64,000 bases of DNA from positions 1 through 64,000 of the forward strand of contig NZ_CAMYBV010000001.1 in assembly GCF_947254095.1 (NCBI RefSeq). The letters are read 5' to 3'. Source of the DNA: an uncultured Mobiluncus sp. (lineage in GTDB: Bacteria; Actinomycetota; Actinomycetes; Actinomycetales; Actinomycetaceae). Under the pieces are notes generated by a model. The model did no database searches, had not been told where the DNA came from, and saw nothing but the letters and a program-made list of their open reading frames with translations. Every line of letters starts with the position of its first letter. The stretch's first letter is position 1. Shown one piece after another: positions 33,553 to 42,438 of this stretch. Position numbers and translations under genes: made by a program.

Positions 33553-34608
33553 ATGGCTCAATCTCAAGAAAAACCATCCGTTCCCGGCGGTCCAGCGCGC
33601 CGCCGCGGCCCTTTTCGCAGTGGAGAGTGGGTCCAACTGACCGATGAGAAAGGCCGGGTGCATACGACCCTGCTGCGCGAAAACGGCTATTTCCAATGCC
33701 ATCAAGGAGCCCTGCATCACCGGGAAATCATCGGGAAACCGGAGGGCACAATTGTTCCCGCGGAGCGCGGCGAACACCGGTTTACCGCGCTGCGTCCCCT
33801 GCTGGTTGATTATCATCTGTCCATGCCGCGCGGGGCACAAATCCTCTATCCGAAAGACGCCGCGCAAATCGTGATGGAAGGCGATATTTTTCCCGGCGCG
33901 AACGTTGTTGAAGCCGGGGTGGGCAGCGGGGCGATGACTATGAGTTTGCTGGGGGCGGTAGGGCCCTCCGGCCACGTCACCAGTTTTGAGTTGCGTCCAG
34001 ATTTTGCTGAGGTAGCGCGCTGCAACGTAGAAATGTGGTTCTGCGGGGAGGTGGACAACTGGGAGTTACGCTTGGCCGATCTCAGTGAGGGGCTGCACGA
34101 GGGCGTGGCGGACCAGACGGTGGATCGCGTGGTGCTGGATATGTTGAAACCGTGGGAACACCTGGAGCAGGTTCATCGGGTGCTGGTGCCTGGCGGGGTG
34201 CTGACCTGCTATCTCACTACCAGTACGCAGCTGGCGCGAATGGTGCAAGACTTACGAAACTTCGGGGGTTTTACGGCTTTGCGCTCCTGGGAGTCCCTGG
34301 TCCGGCCCTGGCACGTTGACGGTTTGGCGGTGCGACCCGATCACCGCATGATTGCCCACACCGGATTCATATTTACGGCCCGCCGCCTGGCTGACGGCGA
34401 AACTTCCATTCGGCACGGCGAAGAGGCGGTTGGTCAGTTCGACCCCCGCGACGCCCTGTGGGAAAACGAGGACCTTGACTACGAAGCTCCGCGGCCGATT
34501 TCGGACCAAAAATTGCGTCGCGTTATCAGAGACGCCCGCGAAAAGTCTGCCTACCAGCGGGAACAGGCGAATCGCCGCGCCGGGCTTGAGGAGGAGAACG
34601 ATGAATGA
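33553..34608 (+). CDS. trmI: tRNA (adenine-58 N1) methyltransferase TrmI
   Basis: Makes m1A58 in the T loop of tRNAs. A beta-barrel N-terminal region (RSGEWVQLTDEKGRVHTTLL) precedes the SAM-binding motif VVEAGVGSGAMTMSLLGAVG and the catalytic-site strand RVVLDMLKPWEHL, followed by PGGVLTCYLTT. The C-terminal about 60 residues are charged. No SD is visible; TAAGAT (33540-33545) ends seven bases before the ATG, suggesting a leaderless message. The stop overlaps the ARC gene by eight bases. Confidence 0.92.
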   Translation: MAQSQEKPSVPGGPARRRGPFRSGEWVQLTDEKGRVHTTLLRENGYFQCHQGALHHREIIGKPEGTIVPAERGEHRFTALRPLLVDYHLSMPRGAQILYPKDAAQIVMEGDIFPGANVVEAGVGSGAMTMSLLGAVGPSGHVTSFELRPDFAEVARCNVEMWFCGEVDNWELRLADLSEGLHEGVADQTVDRVVLDMLKPWEHLEQVHRVLVPGGVLTCYLTTSTQLARMVQDLRNFGGFTALRSWESLVRPWHVDGLAVRPDHRMIAHTGFIFTARRLADGETSIRHGEEAVGQFDPRDALWENEDLDYEAPRPISDQKLRRVIRDAREKSAYQREQANRRAGLEEENDE

Positions 34609-36184
34609 TTCCGACACGAATATCGAAGAGCTGAAACACGAGGTCATCTCCGTTGGTGAACACAACACTCGCCTGAAAACTGCCCTGCGAGAATCGAAAA
34701 CGCAACTCGAGTCCCTACGTTCCCAACTGCGACAAATCGGCCAACCGCCCTTGTCACGAGCCATTTTTGAAGGGTTTTCCACCGACACTGTCCCCGGCGG
34801 GGACACGAGCCAGCCCTCCCGGCTCGCCGAGGTCGCTTGGGACGGCAAACACGTTCGCTTGGCGGTACAGGAATTCGCGGGGGTGGACCAGCTCCAGCCG
34901 GGGGACGCCGTGTGGATAGACGCCACCCCGGTGGTGGTGGGCAGCGCGACCAGGGCCCTGTCCGGCAGCGTGGCGGTCATTCGTGACCTGAAGATGGACC
35001 GGGCGGTCGTGCGGCTGTCCAGCGGCACCGAAGTTGTGGTGCGGCTGCGCCCCGGATTCGCGAAAACCCTGAAAGTCGGCGACACCCTGCTGATGGATCC
35101 CCGGTCCGGCTGGGGACTGGAACTGCTGGAAAGCGCTGGCGTGGAACAGGCCCTGCAGCCTGAAGTGCCGGAGGTCACCTATGACGATATCGGGGGACTG
35201 GACACGGAAATCGCCCATATCCGAGCCGCCGTCGAGATGCCTTACACCCATCGTGATTTGTTCGCCTCCTACGGTCTGTGTGCACCGAAAGGTGTTTTAC
35301 TGTACGGGCCTCCGGGCTGCGGCAAAACCATGCTGGCTAAGGCCGTAGCCACGTCTCTGGCAGTGCAATACGATCAACCCAGCGTGTTCCTTTCCGTGAA
35401 AGGTCCCGAACTGCTGAGCAAGTTCGTGGGGGAAACCGAACGGCAAATTCGCGCCATTTTTGACCGCGCCCGGGAACTGGCGGCAGGTACTCACCCCGTG
35501 GTGGTGTTCTTTGATGAGATGGAAGCCCTGTTCCGCACCCGCGGTTCCGGTATTTCCTCCGACGTGGAAAATATGCTGGTACCTCAGCTGTTAACCGAGA
35601 TGGACGGTTTGGACGAACTGCGCGATGTCATTGTCATCGGCGCTTCGAACCGGGAGGACATGATTGACCCGGCGCTGCTGCGCCCCGGCCGTTTCGACGT
35701 TAAAATTCGCGTGGGACGTCCCGATGCGTCAGCTGCACGCGGCATTTTGTCACACCATCTCAGTCCGGCGACCCCTTTCGATGAAGCGCAGATGAACGCT
35801 GCCGGGGGAGCGACAATTTTTGCCGTAAACCTGGTGGAAGCCGCGGTCAATCGCCTGTTCGTCCAGGAACCAGCCACGTATCTGTGTACCCTGCGCTACG
35901 TTGAGGTGGGGGGCAAAGAGCAAGAGCGCAAAGTGTTCTTTAACGACATGATTTCCGGGGCTTTACTGGTTTCGATTGCGAACCAAGCCAAAAATCTGGC
36001 CATCGGCCGCGAACTGAACGGCGAGGGCCGCGGGGTTCGCCTGGAGGATCTCAACGCCGCGCTTTCCGACACTATCGCGCAGACCGCGGCGCTCACGGCG
36101 CTGCTGCCCCCGGAGGCTCTGGCGCGAGATTTGGGAATCAACTGTATCGCCAGCGGGGTAGTCCGCGACCCGTCATATTCTTAG
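34601..36184 (+). CDS. mpa: ARC/Mpa AAA ATPase of the pupylation system
   Basis: A ring ATPase that recognises Pup through its N-terminal coiled coil and unfolds pupylated proteins. Residues 5-47 form the coiled coil (NIEELKHEVISVGEHNTRLK...), OB-like domains run to about 200, and the AAA domain has GPPGCGKT near 236-243 and VVVFFDEMEALF near 298-309. At 527 residues it is short for the family. The C terminus is RDPSYS: the penultimate Tyr of the proteasome-docking tail (GQYL in mycobacteria) is present but the rest is not. Together with the missing prcBA genes this points to an unfoldase working without a 20S core at this locus. The start ATG overlaps trmI. Confidence 0.92.
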   Translation: MNDSDTNIEELKHEVISVGEHNTRLKTALRESKTQLESLRSQLRQIGQPPLSRAIFEGFSTDTVPGGDTSQPSRLAEVAWDGKHVRLAVQEFAGVDQLQPGDAVWIDATPVVVGSATRALSGSVAVIRDLKMDRAVVRLSSGTEVVVRLRPGFAKTLKVGDTLLMDPRSGWGLELLESAGVEQALQPEVPEVTYDDIGGLDTEIAHIRAAVEMPYTHRDLFASYGLCAPKGVLLYGPPGCGKTMLAKAVATSLAVQYDQPSVFLSVKGPELLSKFVGETERQIRAIFDRARELAAGTHPVVVFFDEMEALFRTRGSGISSDVENMLVPQLLTEMDGLDELRDVIVIGASNREDMIDPALLRPGRFDVKIRVGRPDASAARGILSHHLSPATPFDEAQMNAAGGATIFAVNLVEAAVNRLFVQEPATYLCTLRYVEVGGKEQERKVFFNDMISGALLVSIANQAKNLAIGRELNGEGRGVRLEDLNAALSDTIAQTAALTALLPPEALARDLGINCIASGVVRDPSYS

Positions 36185-36199
36185 TCAGGGGCCGGGCTG

Positions 36200-37780
36200 A
36201 TGACAAATCAACGTGTGGTAGGAATCGAAACCGAGTATGGCGTAGCGCTTGACCCGGATACGGAAGTTGGCACAAATCCCAATCTGCGGCACAGTCCCGA
36301 GGGGTTGTCAGTGGTCACGGCACAAGCCGTGCGTTCCTGGCAGGCCAGTTTGCGTCCGGACGGGCGGGCCATCGGCTGGGACTGGGAGGGGGAGGACCCC
36401 TTGAACGACCTGCGCGGCACCCGGCTGGAGCGCGCCAGTGCCGACCCGACCATGCTGACCGATGACCCCCACCGTTTTGCCCCGGCCACACCCGGGGCGC
36501 ACAACGCCGCGGACGACACGTTTTCCGAACAGGAACTGGTGGGCCAATCTTCTCCCATGCTCACAAATGTGGTGATGACGAATGGGGGCCGGTTCTATGT
36601 GGACCATGCCCACCCCGAATACTCCACCCCCGAAGTTTTGACTGCCCGCGACGCGGTGGTGTGGGACGTGGCTGGGGAACACGTAGCTAGACGCGCCATG
36701 AAAGTCGCCGCCAGCTACGGTTCGCCGATTGCACTGTACAAGAACAATACCGATTCCAAAGGGCTGGCCTACGGTTCGCACGAGAACTATCTGTTGGCGC
36801 GCGAGGTGCCGTTTGCGCTGCTGCGCGACTACCTGGTGCCGTTTTTGGTGACACGCCCGGTTATCTGCGGCGCCGGCCGGGTCGGTATCGGAAAAAACAG
36901 CGAAACTTGCGGTTTTCAGATGTCGCAGCGTGCGGATTTCGTGGGAGATTTGGTTGGTTTGCAAACGACTTTCAACCGTCCCATCGTCAATACTCGTGAC
37001 GAATCCCACGCCGGTTCAAAATGGCGCCGCCTACACGTCATCAACGGTGATGCCAACCGGTTCCCCGGCTCTATTTTGGCTAAAGTATCTTCGAGCCGGG
37101 CCTGGCTGGCGGCTTTGGAAGCAGCTTGGAAGACCGGTCGCACCGCCCCGCCGGTAGAGGGGTTGTTCCTGGAATGCGATCCGGTGGAGGCCGGGTGGCA
37201 GGTCTCCCACGACATCGACTTTACGACGACACTGCGGTGTGCCGATGGGAGAGAGCGCAGCGCTTTGGAATGGCAGTGGACGGCGGCGAATACGGTGGCG
37301 GATTTCTTGCATTCCCAAGACCGGGACGTTTTGCTGGCGGACGCGCTCACCGACGTTTTGACCTGGGTAGATACCGTGCGAATACTGCGCGAAGATCCCG
37401 TAGCGGCGGCACGGCGCGTCGAATGGGTGGCAAAACGCACGATTTTCCAGGCCTTGAGCGAACGGATTCCCGGCGGTTGGTCCAGCGCCAAACTCGCGGC
37501 ACTGGACATTCAATGGGCAGATTTGCGTCCCGGCTTGTCACCGGTCGATAAGTTGCGAGCTAAAGGCCACGTTGAGGACATCGCGCCCGCCACCGAAATT
37601 ATTATGGCGGCCACCCAGCCTCCTGCCGGCACTCGTGCAAAAACTCGCGGGGAAGCAGTAGCCCACCGAAAAGACCTGGTAGCGGCCAGTTGGACGTCTT
37701 TGGTAGTCCGTGCCGGGTGGGACCGGCTGCAGCGAATTGAGTTGCGCGATCCGTTCTCTAATGAGGCGTTAACTTCGTGA
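36200..37780 (+). CDS. dop: Pup deamidase/depupylase Dop
   Basis: Hydrolyses the isopeptide bond between Pup and substrate lysines, and in other species deamidates Pup-Gln. The carboxylate-amine-ligase-like fold shows the ATP/metal motif GIETEYGV at the N terminus, the catalytic segment FYVDHAHPEYSTPE, and NTRDESHAGSKWRRLHVI. The length (526 aa) is longer than PafA, as expected for Dop with its extra loop. Since the neighbouring pup gene already encodes a C-terminal Glu, only the depupylase activity would be needed. It lies 15 bases after the ARC gene. Confidence 0.93.
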   Translation: MTNQRVVGIETEYGVALDPDTEVGTNPNLRHSPEGLSVVTAQAVRSWQASLRPDGRAIGWDWEGEDPLNDLRGTRLERASADPTMLTDDPHRFAPATPGAHNAADDTFSEQELVGQSSPMLTNVVMTNGGRFYVDHAHPEYSTPEVLTARDAVVWDVAGEHVARRAMKVAASYGSPIALYKNNTDSKGLAYGSHENYLLAREVPFALLRDYLVPFLVTRPVICGAGRVGIGKNSETCGFQMSQRADFVGDLVGLQTTFNRPIVNTRDESHAGSKWRRLHVINGDANRFPGSILAKVSSSRAWLAALEAAWKTGRTAPPVEGLFLECDPVEAGWQVSHDIDFTTTLRCADGRERSALEWQWTAANTVADFLHSQDRDVLLADALTDVLTWVDTVRILREDPVAAARRVEWVAKRTIFQALSERIPGGWSSAKLAALDIQWADLRPGLSPVDKLRAKGHVEDIAPATEIIMAATQPPAGTRAKTRGEAVAHRKDLVAASWTSLVVRAGWDRLQRIELRDPFSNEALTS

Positions 37781-37837
37781 TTGCGCAAATAACGCATACC
37801 CTAAAGTTTTAGACGAAGTGGCACAATGGAGACTGTT

Positions 37838-38023
37838 ATGAAACAAGACCAGACAAACTATCCGGCTCCGCCCGAAGTTCCTGAACCGGGCGCGATACCG
37901 GTCGGACAGGGGCAAATTCAAGAACCGGCTGGACTCGACGACCTGCTTGACGAAATCGAGGACCTAGTTGCCGAGGACGCCGGGACTTTCGTGCAAGGGT
38001 TCGTGCAAAAGGGCGGGGAGTGA
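37838..38023 (+). CDS. pup: Prokaryotic ubiquitin-like protein Pup (Gly-Gly-Glu end)
   Basis: A 61-residue disordered protein conjugated to lysines by PafA. The conserved C-terminal helix region (DDLLDEIEDLVAEDAGTFVQ) and end FVQKGGE are clear. The last residue is Glu rather than Gln, so it is ready for ligation without deamidation. A lysine is retained before the GGE. The start ATG 37838 follows GGAG at six bases; an ATG 12 bases upstream overlaps that SD and is less likely. The pup stop is three bases before the pafA start; prcB and prcA, usual at this position, are absent. Confidence 0.93.
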   Translation: MKQDQTNYPAPPEVPEPGAIPVGQGQIQEPAGLDDLLDEIEDLVAEDAGTFVQGFVQKGGE

Positions 38024-38026
38024 ATC

Positions 38027-39430
38027 TTGGCGCGAAACCCTCACCTGGACCAATTGCCGCGCCGCATTTTCGGCATCGAAACGGAATACGGTATTTTAGC
38101 CGCCGCGGTGTCGGGCGGTGCCCCGGTGACGGACGCGGACACGGCCGGACGGATGTTGTTCCATGACGTGTTAGCTCGCAGCCAAAGCACCTCGGCGTTT
38201 CTCCCCAACGGGGCGCGGCTCTATCTCGATGTCGGGTCACACCCCGAATACGCTACCGCGGAATGCTTGAGCTTGGACGATGTGTTGAACCAGGACCGGG
38301 CGGGGGTGGAAATCCTGGCGGAAATGGCAGGTGGTGCCAGCGAGCGCCTGAGCGCCCAAACTGGTACAAAAACCCAGGTACACCTGTTTAAGAACAACTT
38401 GGACGCGGCGGGTCACTCGTGTGGCTGCCACGAAAACTATCTGCTCTACCGGGACGGGAAGTTTCGTTCCCTAGTCGATTCCCTCGTCTCGTTCCTGGTG
38501 ACGCGACAAGTCATTACCGGGGCCGGCGCCCTGCTGCGGATCCAGGGTGAAACCCGTTTTTGCTTTTCGCAGCGCGCTTTCCAGATAGACGACGCCGTGT
38601 CTGGGGCCACCACCTCCACCCGACCTTTGGTGAACACTCGTGACGAACCTCACGCGGACGCGAAACGTTATCGCCGTCTGCACGTCATTGTTGGTGATTC
38701 CAACGTTTTGGAGCCTCCGACTCGTTTCAAAATCGCGACGATGAACCTGTTGCTGGCTGCTTTGGAGGCCGGGGTGGATTTTTCTGATTTGTCTCTGGTG
38801 TCGCCCATTGCCGCGTTACGAGACATTACCGACGATGTCACAAGTTTCGGGGGGCAAGTCCGGGTGGAGCTGACGGACGGTCGTCGCTACAGTGCCTTGG
38901 AGATGCAAGAGGATTTTCGCGACCGCTTGTCAGCAGTGTTTTCCGGAGCCGAGCTCGGTGCGGATTACCGCGAGGTGTTGTCCCAATGGGAGCAATGGCT
39001 GGAGGCTCTGCGGACCCAAGATTTACAGGTTTTGACTGGCCAGCTGGATTGGGCGACAAAACTGTCTTTACTCAATAGTCTGCGCCAGCGCTATGATTTG
39101 GCGTTATCTGACCCGAAGGTAGCACGTATAGATTTGGCTTACCACGACATCACCCCCGGAGGGCTTCGCTTGGATGAACGCGGCCTGGCAACGCGGCTGA
39201 CCTGTCCGGATGCGGTTGAGGCTGCGAAAACTGTGCCTCCGCAAAATACTCGCGCCAAAGTGCGCGGCGCGTTGATTGCCGCGGCGCAGGAACACCGGGC
39301 GGATTTGCAAGCTGACTGGACCCATTTACGTCTGCCGGAATCGGGATTGGGAACCGTGACACTCAGCGACCCCTTCGCGATTGATAGCACGGAAGTCGAT
39401 ATGCTTATGAAAAGTATGGAGGCAGTTTGA
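38027..39430 (+). CDS. pafA: Pup-protein ligase PafA
   Basis: ATP-dependent ligase that phosphorylates the Pup C-terminal Glu and joins it to substrate lysines. It shows RRIFGIETEYGI, the catalytic-Asp segment GARLYLDVGSHPEYATAE, LFKNNLDAAGHSCGCHENYL, and NTRDEPHADAKRYRRLHVIV. The length (467 aa) is typical. The start is TTG 38027, placed by GGCGGGGAG seven bases upstream within the end of pup; pup and pafA are almost contiguous. The stop overlaps the TTG start of the next gene. Confidence 0.93.
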   Translation: MARNPHLDQLPRRIFGIETEYGILAAAVSGGAPVTDADTAGRMLFHDVLARSQSTSAFLPNGARLYLDVGSHPEYATAECLSLDDVLNQDRAGVEILAEMAGGASERLSAQTGTKTQVHLFKNNLDAAGHSCGCHENYLLYRDGKFRSLVDSLVSFLVTRQVITGAGALLRIQGETRFCFSQRAFQIDDAVSGATTSTRPLVNTRDEPHADAKRYRRLHVIVGDSNVLEPPTRFKIATMNLLLAALEAGVDFSDLSLVSPIAALRDITDDVTSFGGQVRVELTDGRRYSALEMQEDFRDRLSAVFSGAELGADYREVLSQWEQWLEALRTQDLQVLTGQLDWATKLSLLNSLRQRYDLALSDPKVARIDLAYHDITPGGLRLDERGLATRLTCPDAVEAAKTVPPQNTRAKVRGALIAAAQEHRADLQADWTHLRLPESGLGTVTLSDPFAIDSTEVDMLMKSMEAV

Positions 39431-41085
39431 GCGAAGAAACCCCTCGGCGCTCCTCACACCGGGCCGCGGGCCCGGTTGATGGAGGAACTTACGTTAGGCG
39501 TGAGGTCGACCCGAACCTTTCGCCGCGTCGGCGCGCCAGAATGCTGGCGCAAGTTGCCGAGCAACAGTCCGCCCCGACCACCCCGCCGATTACGGATGGT
39601 GCCAAAGACTTGCTGACCTCTTGGCTGAAAGCTAACGGTTTTGAGGATTTGGAGGCTTTCCAGGAAATGACCCGGAGAGCCGAATCGCAACTTCGGCCAA
39701 CTCCGCCGTCCGGCACCACCCCCTCCCTGACGCGTTCTGCGGAACCACCCAAGAACGCTTCTGATGCCGCAACGAATCTTGCGGCGCCCTCGTCACTACC
39801 GGTAAAGCCAGCCGTGTTGCCACGCCGAGCCACTCGTTCGGCGACACGCCAGACGACGCAAACTCCCACCGCCCCTAGTCAACCGGATTACACCACGCGT
39901 CCAGCGCTTGGAGTGCCTAATGTTGCATCACCTCACACGTTCCCGGCGGCGCCAGCAGCCTCGTCTATAGATACCGCTGACGCCCCAGCTCAGGTGTCTG
40001 CGCCACCACAAGCCACCGCGCCAGACTCGGTCTTGAATCTTCCTCCCGAAATGGTGCCCACGGTCAGTTTACGGCGTGAAGACGTACAAAACGTCGCTGT
40101 AACGGAACCGATAAAGCCGAAAACTCACAGTCCCCGCCGGGCGGCAAAACTCCGTCTCGCCGCATCTTTACCCCGAAGGCCGAAACCGCTGGCGAAAACG
40201 AAAGTTGTACCCGTTGCCCTGACCTTGGGGATTTTGCTGGCACTGAGCGTGGCTCTGGTGCTGTTGATTATGTGGTATCGCAGTGCCGTGGCGGTCAGCG
40301 ACCCCGCGAAATCAAAAATTGAAGTCTTGGGAGCGCTTGGCGCCCAACCTGTGCTGACCCTGTCCGAACCCATCCCCCTGGAAAAAAGTTCCACCGAACG
40401 TCTGATAAAAGGCGACGGACAAAAGATTCAGGACGGCTCCATCGTCGCGCTGCGAGTCACAGTTTTTTCAGGAATGACCGGAAAACTGCAGTCCACCTCT
40501 GGCGATGAATCCGTGCTGGTCGGACCCCTTTCGGCAAAAGTCTTCGGTACAGAACTGTACAACGCGGTGCGCGGCGCCACCGAGGGCTCGCGCTATATCT
40601 TGAAACAGCCTGTCGAGCAGCAGGGTACTTCCACCATGGAAATCGGGGTTATCGATATCATCCCCACCACTCTGAACGCTCAGATGGAGGCATTGCCCCC
40701 CGATGCTGGTCTGACCGTGAGTGAAGACCAGGGCCAGGTTCGCCTCGCTATTGTCTCGGATTTTAGCGGTGCTTTTCGTTCCTACCCCTTGATTACCGGC
40801 TCTGGAGCGACGGTTGCTCCCGGCCAGACCGTACTGGTGAAATATCAGGAATTTTCTTACTCAAATCCGCCCGCGGTGCTGAAAGACCACTGGTCCGAAC
40901 CGGTGAAGCTAAAACTGGACGATAAAGTGCAGCAGGGAGTGGCGCGCGGCATTGTGGACCGCAAGATTGGTTCACGGATGTTGCTGGAAGTGCCGCCCGC
41001 CGAAGGCTCCGGCAATCAGGCAACTATCCTGGTGGTAGACATTTTGGCGGCTTGGGATAATCCTAAAATGACGAAAGAATCTTGA
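39427..41085 (+). CDS. Membrane-anchored FKBP-like protein
   Basis: The 552-residue product has a long N-terminal Pro/Ala/Thr/Ser-rich region, probably cytoplasmic, then a transmembrane segment at about residues 261-284 (VVPVALTLGILLALSVALVL). Two FKBP-like segments follow outside the membrane: about 320-420 (IKGDGQKIQDGSIVALRVTV ... IIPTT) and 450-545 (SGATVAPGQTVLVKYQEFSY ... VVDILAAWD). The second half of an active-site signature is weak, so prolyl isomerase activity is uncertain. Actinobacterial pafA genes are often followed by FKBP-type genes. The start TTG overlaps the pafA stop. A basic patch precedes the membrane segment, consistent with inside positioning. Confidence 0.78.
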   Translation: MSEETPRRSSHRAAGPVDGGTYVRREVDPNLSPRRRARMLAQVAEQQSAPTTPPITDGAKDLLTSWLKANGFEDLEAFQEMTRRAESQLRPTPPSGTTPSLTRSAEPPKNASDAATNLAAPSSLPVKPAVLPRRATRSATRQTTQTPTAPSQPDYTTRPALGVPNVASPHTFPAAPAASSIDTADAPAQVSAPPQATAPDSVLNLPPEMVPTVSLRREDVQNVAVTEPIKPKTHSPRRAAKLRLAASLPRRPKPLAKTKVVPVALTLGILLALSVALVLLIMWYRSAVAVSDPAKSKIEVLGALGAQPVLTLSEPIPLEKSSTERLIKGDGQKIQDGSIVALRVTVFSGMTGKLQSTSGDESVLVGPLSAKVFGTELYNAVRGATEGSRYILKQPVEQQGTSTMEIGVIDIIPTTLNAQMEALPPDAGLTVSEDQGQVRLAIVSDFSGAFRSYPLITGSGATVAPGQTVLVKYQEFSYSNPPAVLKDHWSEPVKLKLDDKVQQGVARGIVDRKIGSRMLLEVPPAEGSGNQATILVVDILAAWDNPKMTKES

Positions 41086-41094
41086 GGTGACTAA

Positions 41095-41886
41095 ATGTCG
41101 AATCGTTATGCCGACGACACTTTGACGGTGCGCGTGATTCCTTGTTTGGACGTGAACGCCGGCCGCGTAGTCAAAGGGGTGAACTTCGAAAACTTACGCG
41201 ATGCGGGGGATCCGGTCGAGCTGGCAGCGCGATACTGTGCGGCCGGGGCGGACGAAATCACGTTCCTGGACGTGTCCGCCTCCGTGGAAGGCCGGGCGAC
41301 GATGGCCGAAGTTGTGCAGCAGTGCGCTCGTGAGATTTTTGTGCCACTGACAGTCGGCGGGGGCGTGCGCAGCGTTGCTGACGTGGAACGTTTGCTGAAA
41401 TCTGGTGCTGATAAGGTCAGTATTAATACCGCCGCGATTGCCCGCCCAGAACTTATTTCTGAGATTGCGTCGCGCTTCGGAGTACAAGTGTTGGTGCTGT
41501 CGGCCGATGCCCGGCGGGTTCAAGGAGAGGTACGCACCCCCTCGGGCTATGAAGTCACCACGCATGGTGGCAAACAATCGACCGGGATTGACCTGTTGGA
41601 ATGGATTGGTCAGGCCTGTGAACACGGAGCCGGGGAAGTCCTGTTGAACTCGATGGATGCTGACGGTACCAAGGCTGGATTCGACATTGAGATGCTGCAG
41701 GCGGTGCGTCCGGTCTGTCCCGTCCCTCTCATTGCTTCGGGTGGGGCGGGGACTGTCGAACATTTCGTGGCGGCCGCACAAGCCGGGGCGGATGCGGTTT
41801 TGGGCGCTTCCGTCTTTCACTTCGGTGAGATTACAGTAGCTGAAGTTAAGGCAGCCTTAGACGCCGCCGGCTTCCCAGTTCGTTAG
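41095..41886 (+). CDS. hisF: Imidazole glycerol phosphate synthase, cyclase subunit
   Basis: TIM-barrel subunit that uses ammonia from HisH to make IGP and AICAR in histidine synthesis. Diagnostic segments are RVIPCLDVNAGRVVKGVNF with the catalytic Asp, ADEITFLDVSAS, PLTVGGGVRS, GADKVSINTAAI, LLNSMDADGTKAGFD with the second catalytic Asp, and PLIASGGAGTVEHF. The length (263 aa) is normal. It begins nine bases after the FKBP-like gene with an AGGTGAC SD. No hisH or hisA is in the window. Confidence 0.95.
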   Translation: MSNRYADDTLTVRVIPCLDVNAGRVVKGVNFENLRDAGDPVELAARYCAAGADEITFLDVSASVEGRATMAEVVQQCAREIFVPLTVGGGVRSVADVERLLKSGADKVSINTAAIARPELISEIASRFGVQVLVLSADARRVQGEVRTPSGYEVTTHGGKQSTGIDLLEWIGQACEHGAGEVLLNSMDADGTKAGFDIEMLQAVRPVCPVPLIASGGAGTVEHFVAAAQAGADAVLGASVFHFGEITVAEVKAALDAAGFPVR

Positions 41887-42015
41887 CTTTCTTCGCACGA
41901 TTTCGATAAACCTCGGTTTACCCATTTGACACCCCAGTCAGTCGCCGCAGTTCCAGAGGATAATTTTGCTCTGAGCGATTTGGGTAAATATCACGTCAGC
42001 TGGCATTATAATTCC

Positions 42016-42438
42016 GTGACCGAATTACCCAATGATGTGTCCCGGCGTCTGAAACGTGACGCCCAGGGGCTATTTGCCGCGGTCATCCAAGATTTTGACA
42101 CGAAACGCGTGCTGATGGTCGGCTACATGAACGATGAGGCTTTAGCTCGCACTCTGCATGAGGGGCGAGTGACCTTTTGGTCGCGCAGCCGTGAGGAGTA
42201 CTGGCGTAAAGGCGACACTTCCGGCCATTTTCAATTCCTGCGCCGCATCGAGATTGACTGCGATGGAGACGCGCTGCTGCTGCAGGTCAAGCAGATAGGC
42301 GCGGCTTGCCACACCGGCACCCTTTCCTGCTTTGACGCCGGAGGGGTCATCGAGTCGGCACGGGTGGACGCCGATATGGCGACCCCGGCTCCCTTGTGCG
42401 GAACCGCCGACCGGCCGACAGAGACGGCGGGACGCTGA
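42016..42438 (+). CDS. hisI: Phosphoribosyl-AMP cyclohydrolase
   Basis: Zinc enzyme opening the purine ring of PR-AMP in histidine synthesis. Conserved parts are MVGYMNDEALARTL, VTFWSRSREEYWRKGDTSGH, the metal-binding DCDGDALLL, and ACHTGTLSCFD. The start is unclear: the frame is open from a TTG at 41926, but family alignment favours GTG 42016 or GTG 42037, a few residues before LKRDAQGLFAAV. A TATAAT hexamer at 42007-42012 lies immediately before GTG 42016, so the gene may have its own promoter with a very short or absent leader. The stop overlaps the trpC start. Confidence 0.88.
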   Translation: MTELPNDVSRRLKRDAQGLFAAVIQDFDTKRVLMVGYMNDEALARTLHEGRVTFWSRSREEYWRKGDTSGHFQFLRRIEIDCDGDALLLQVKQIGAACHTGTLSCFDAGGVIESARVDADMATPAPLCGTADRPTETAGR

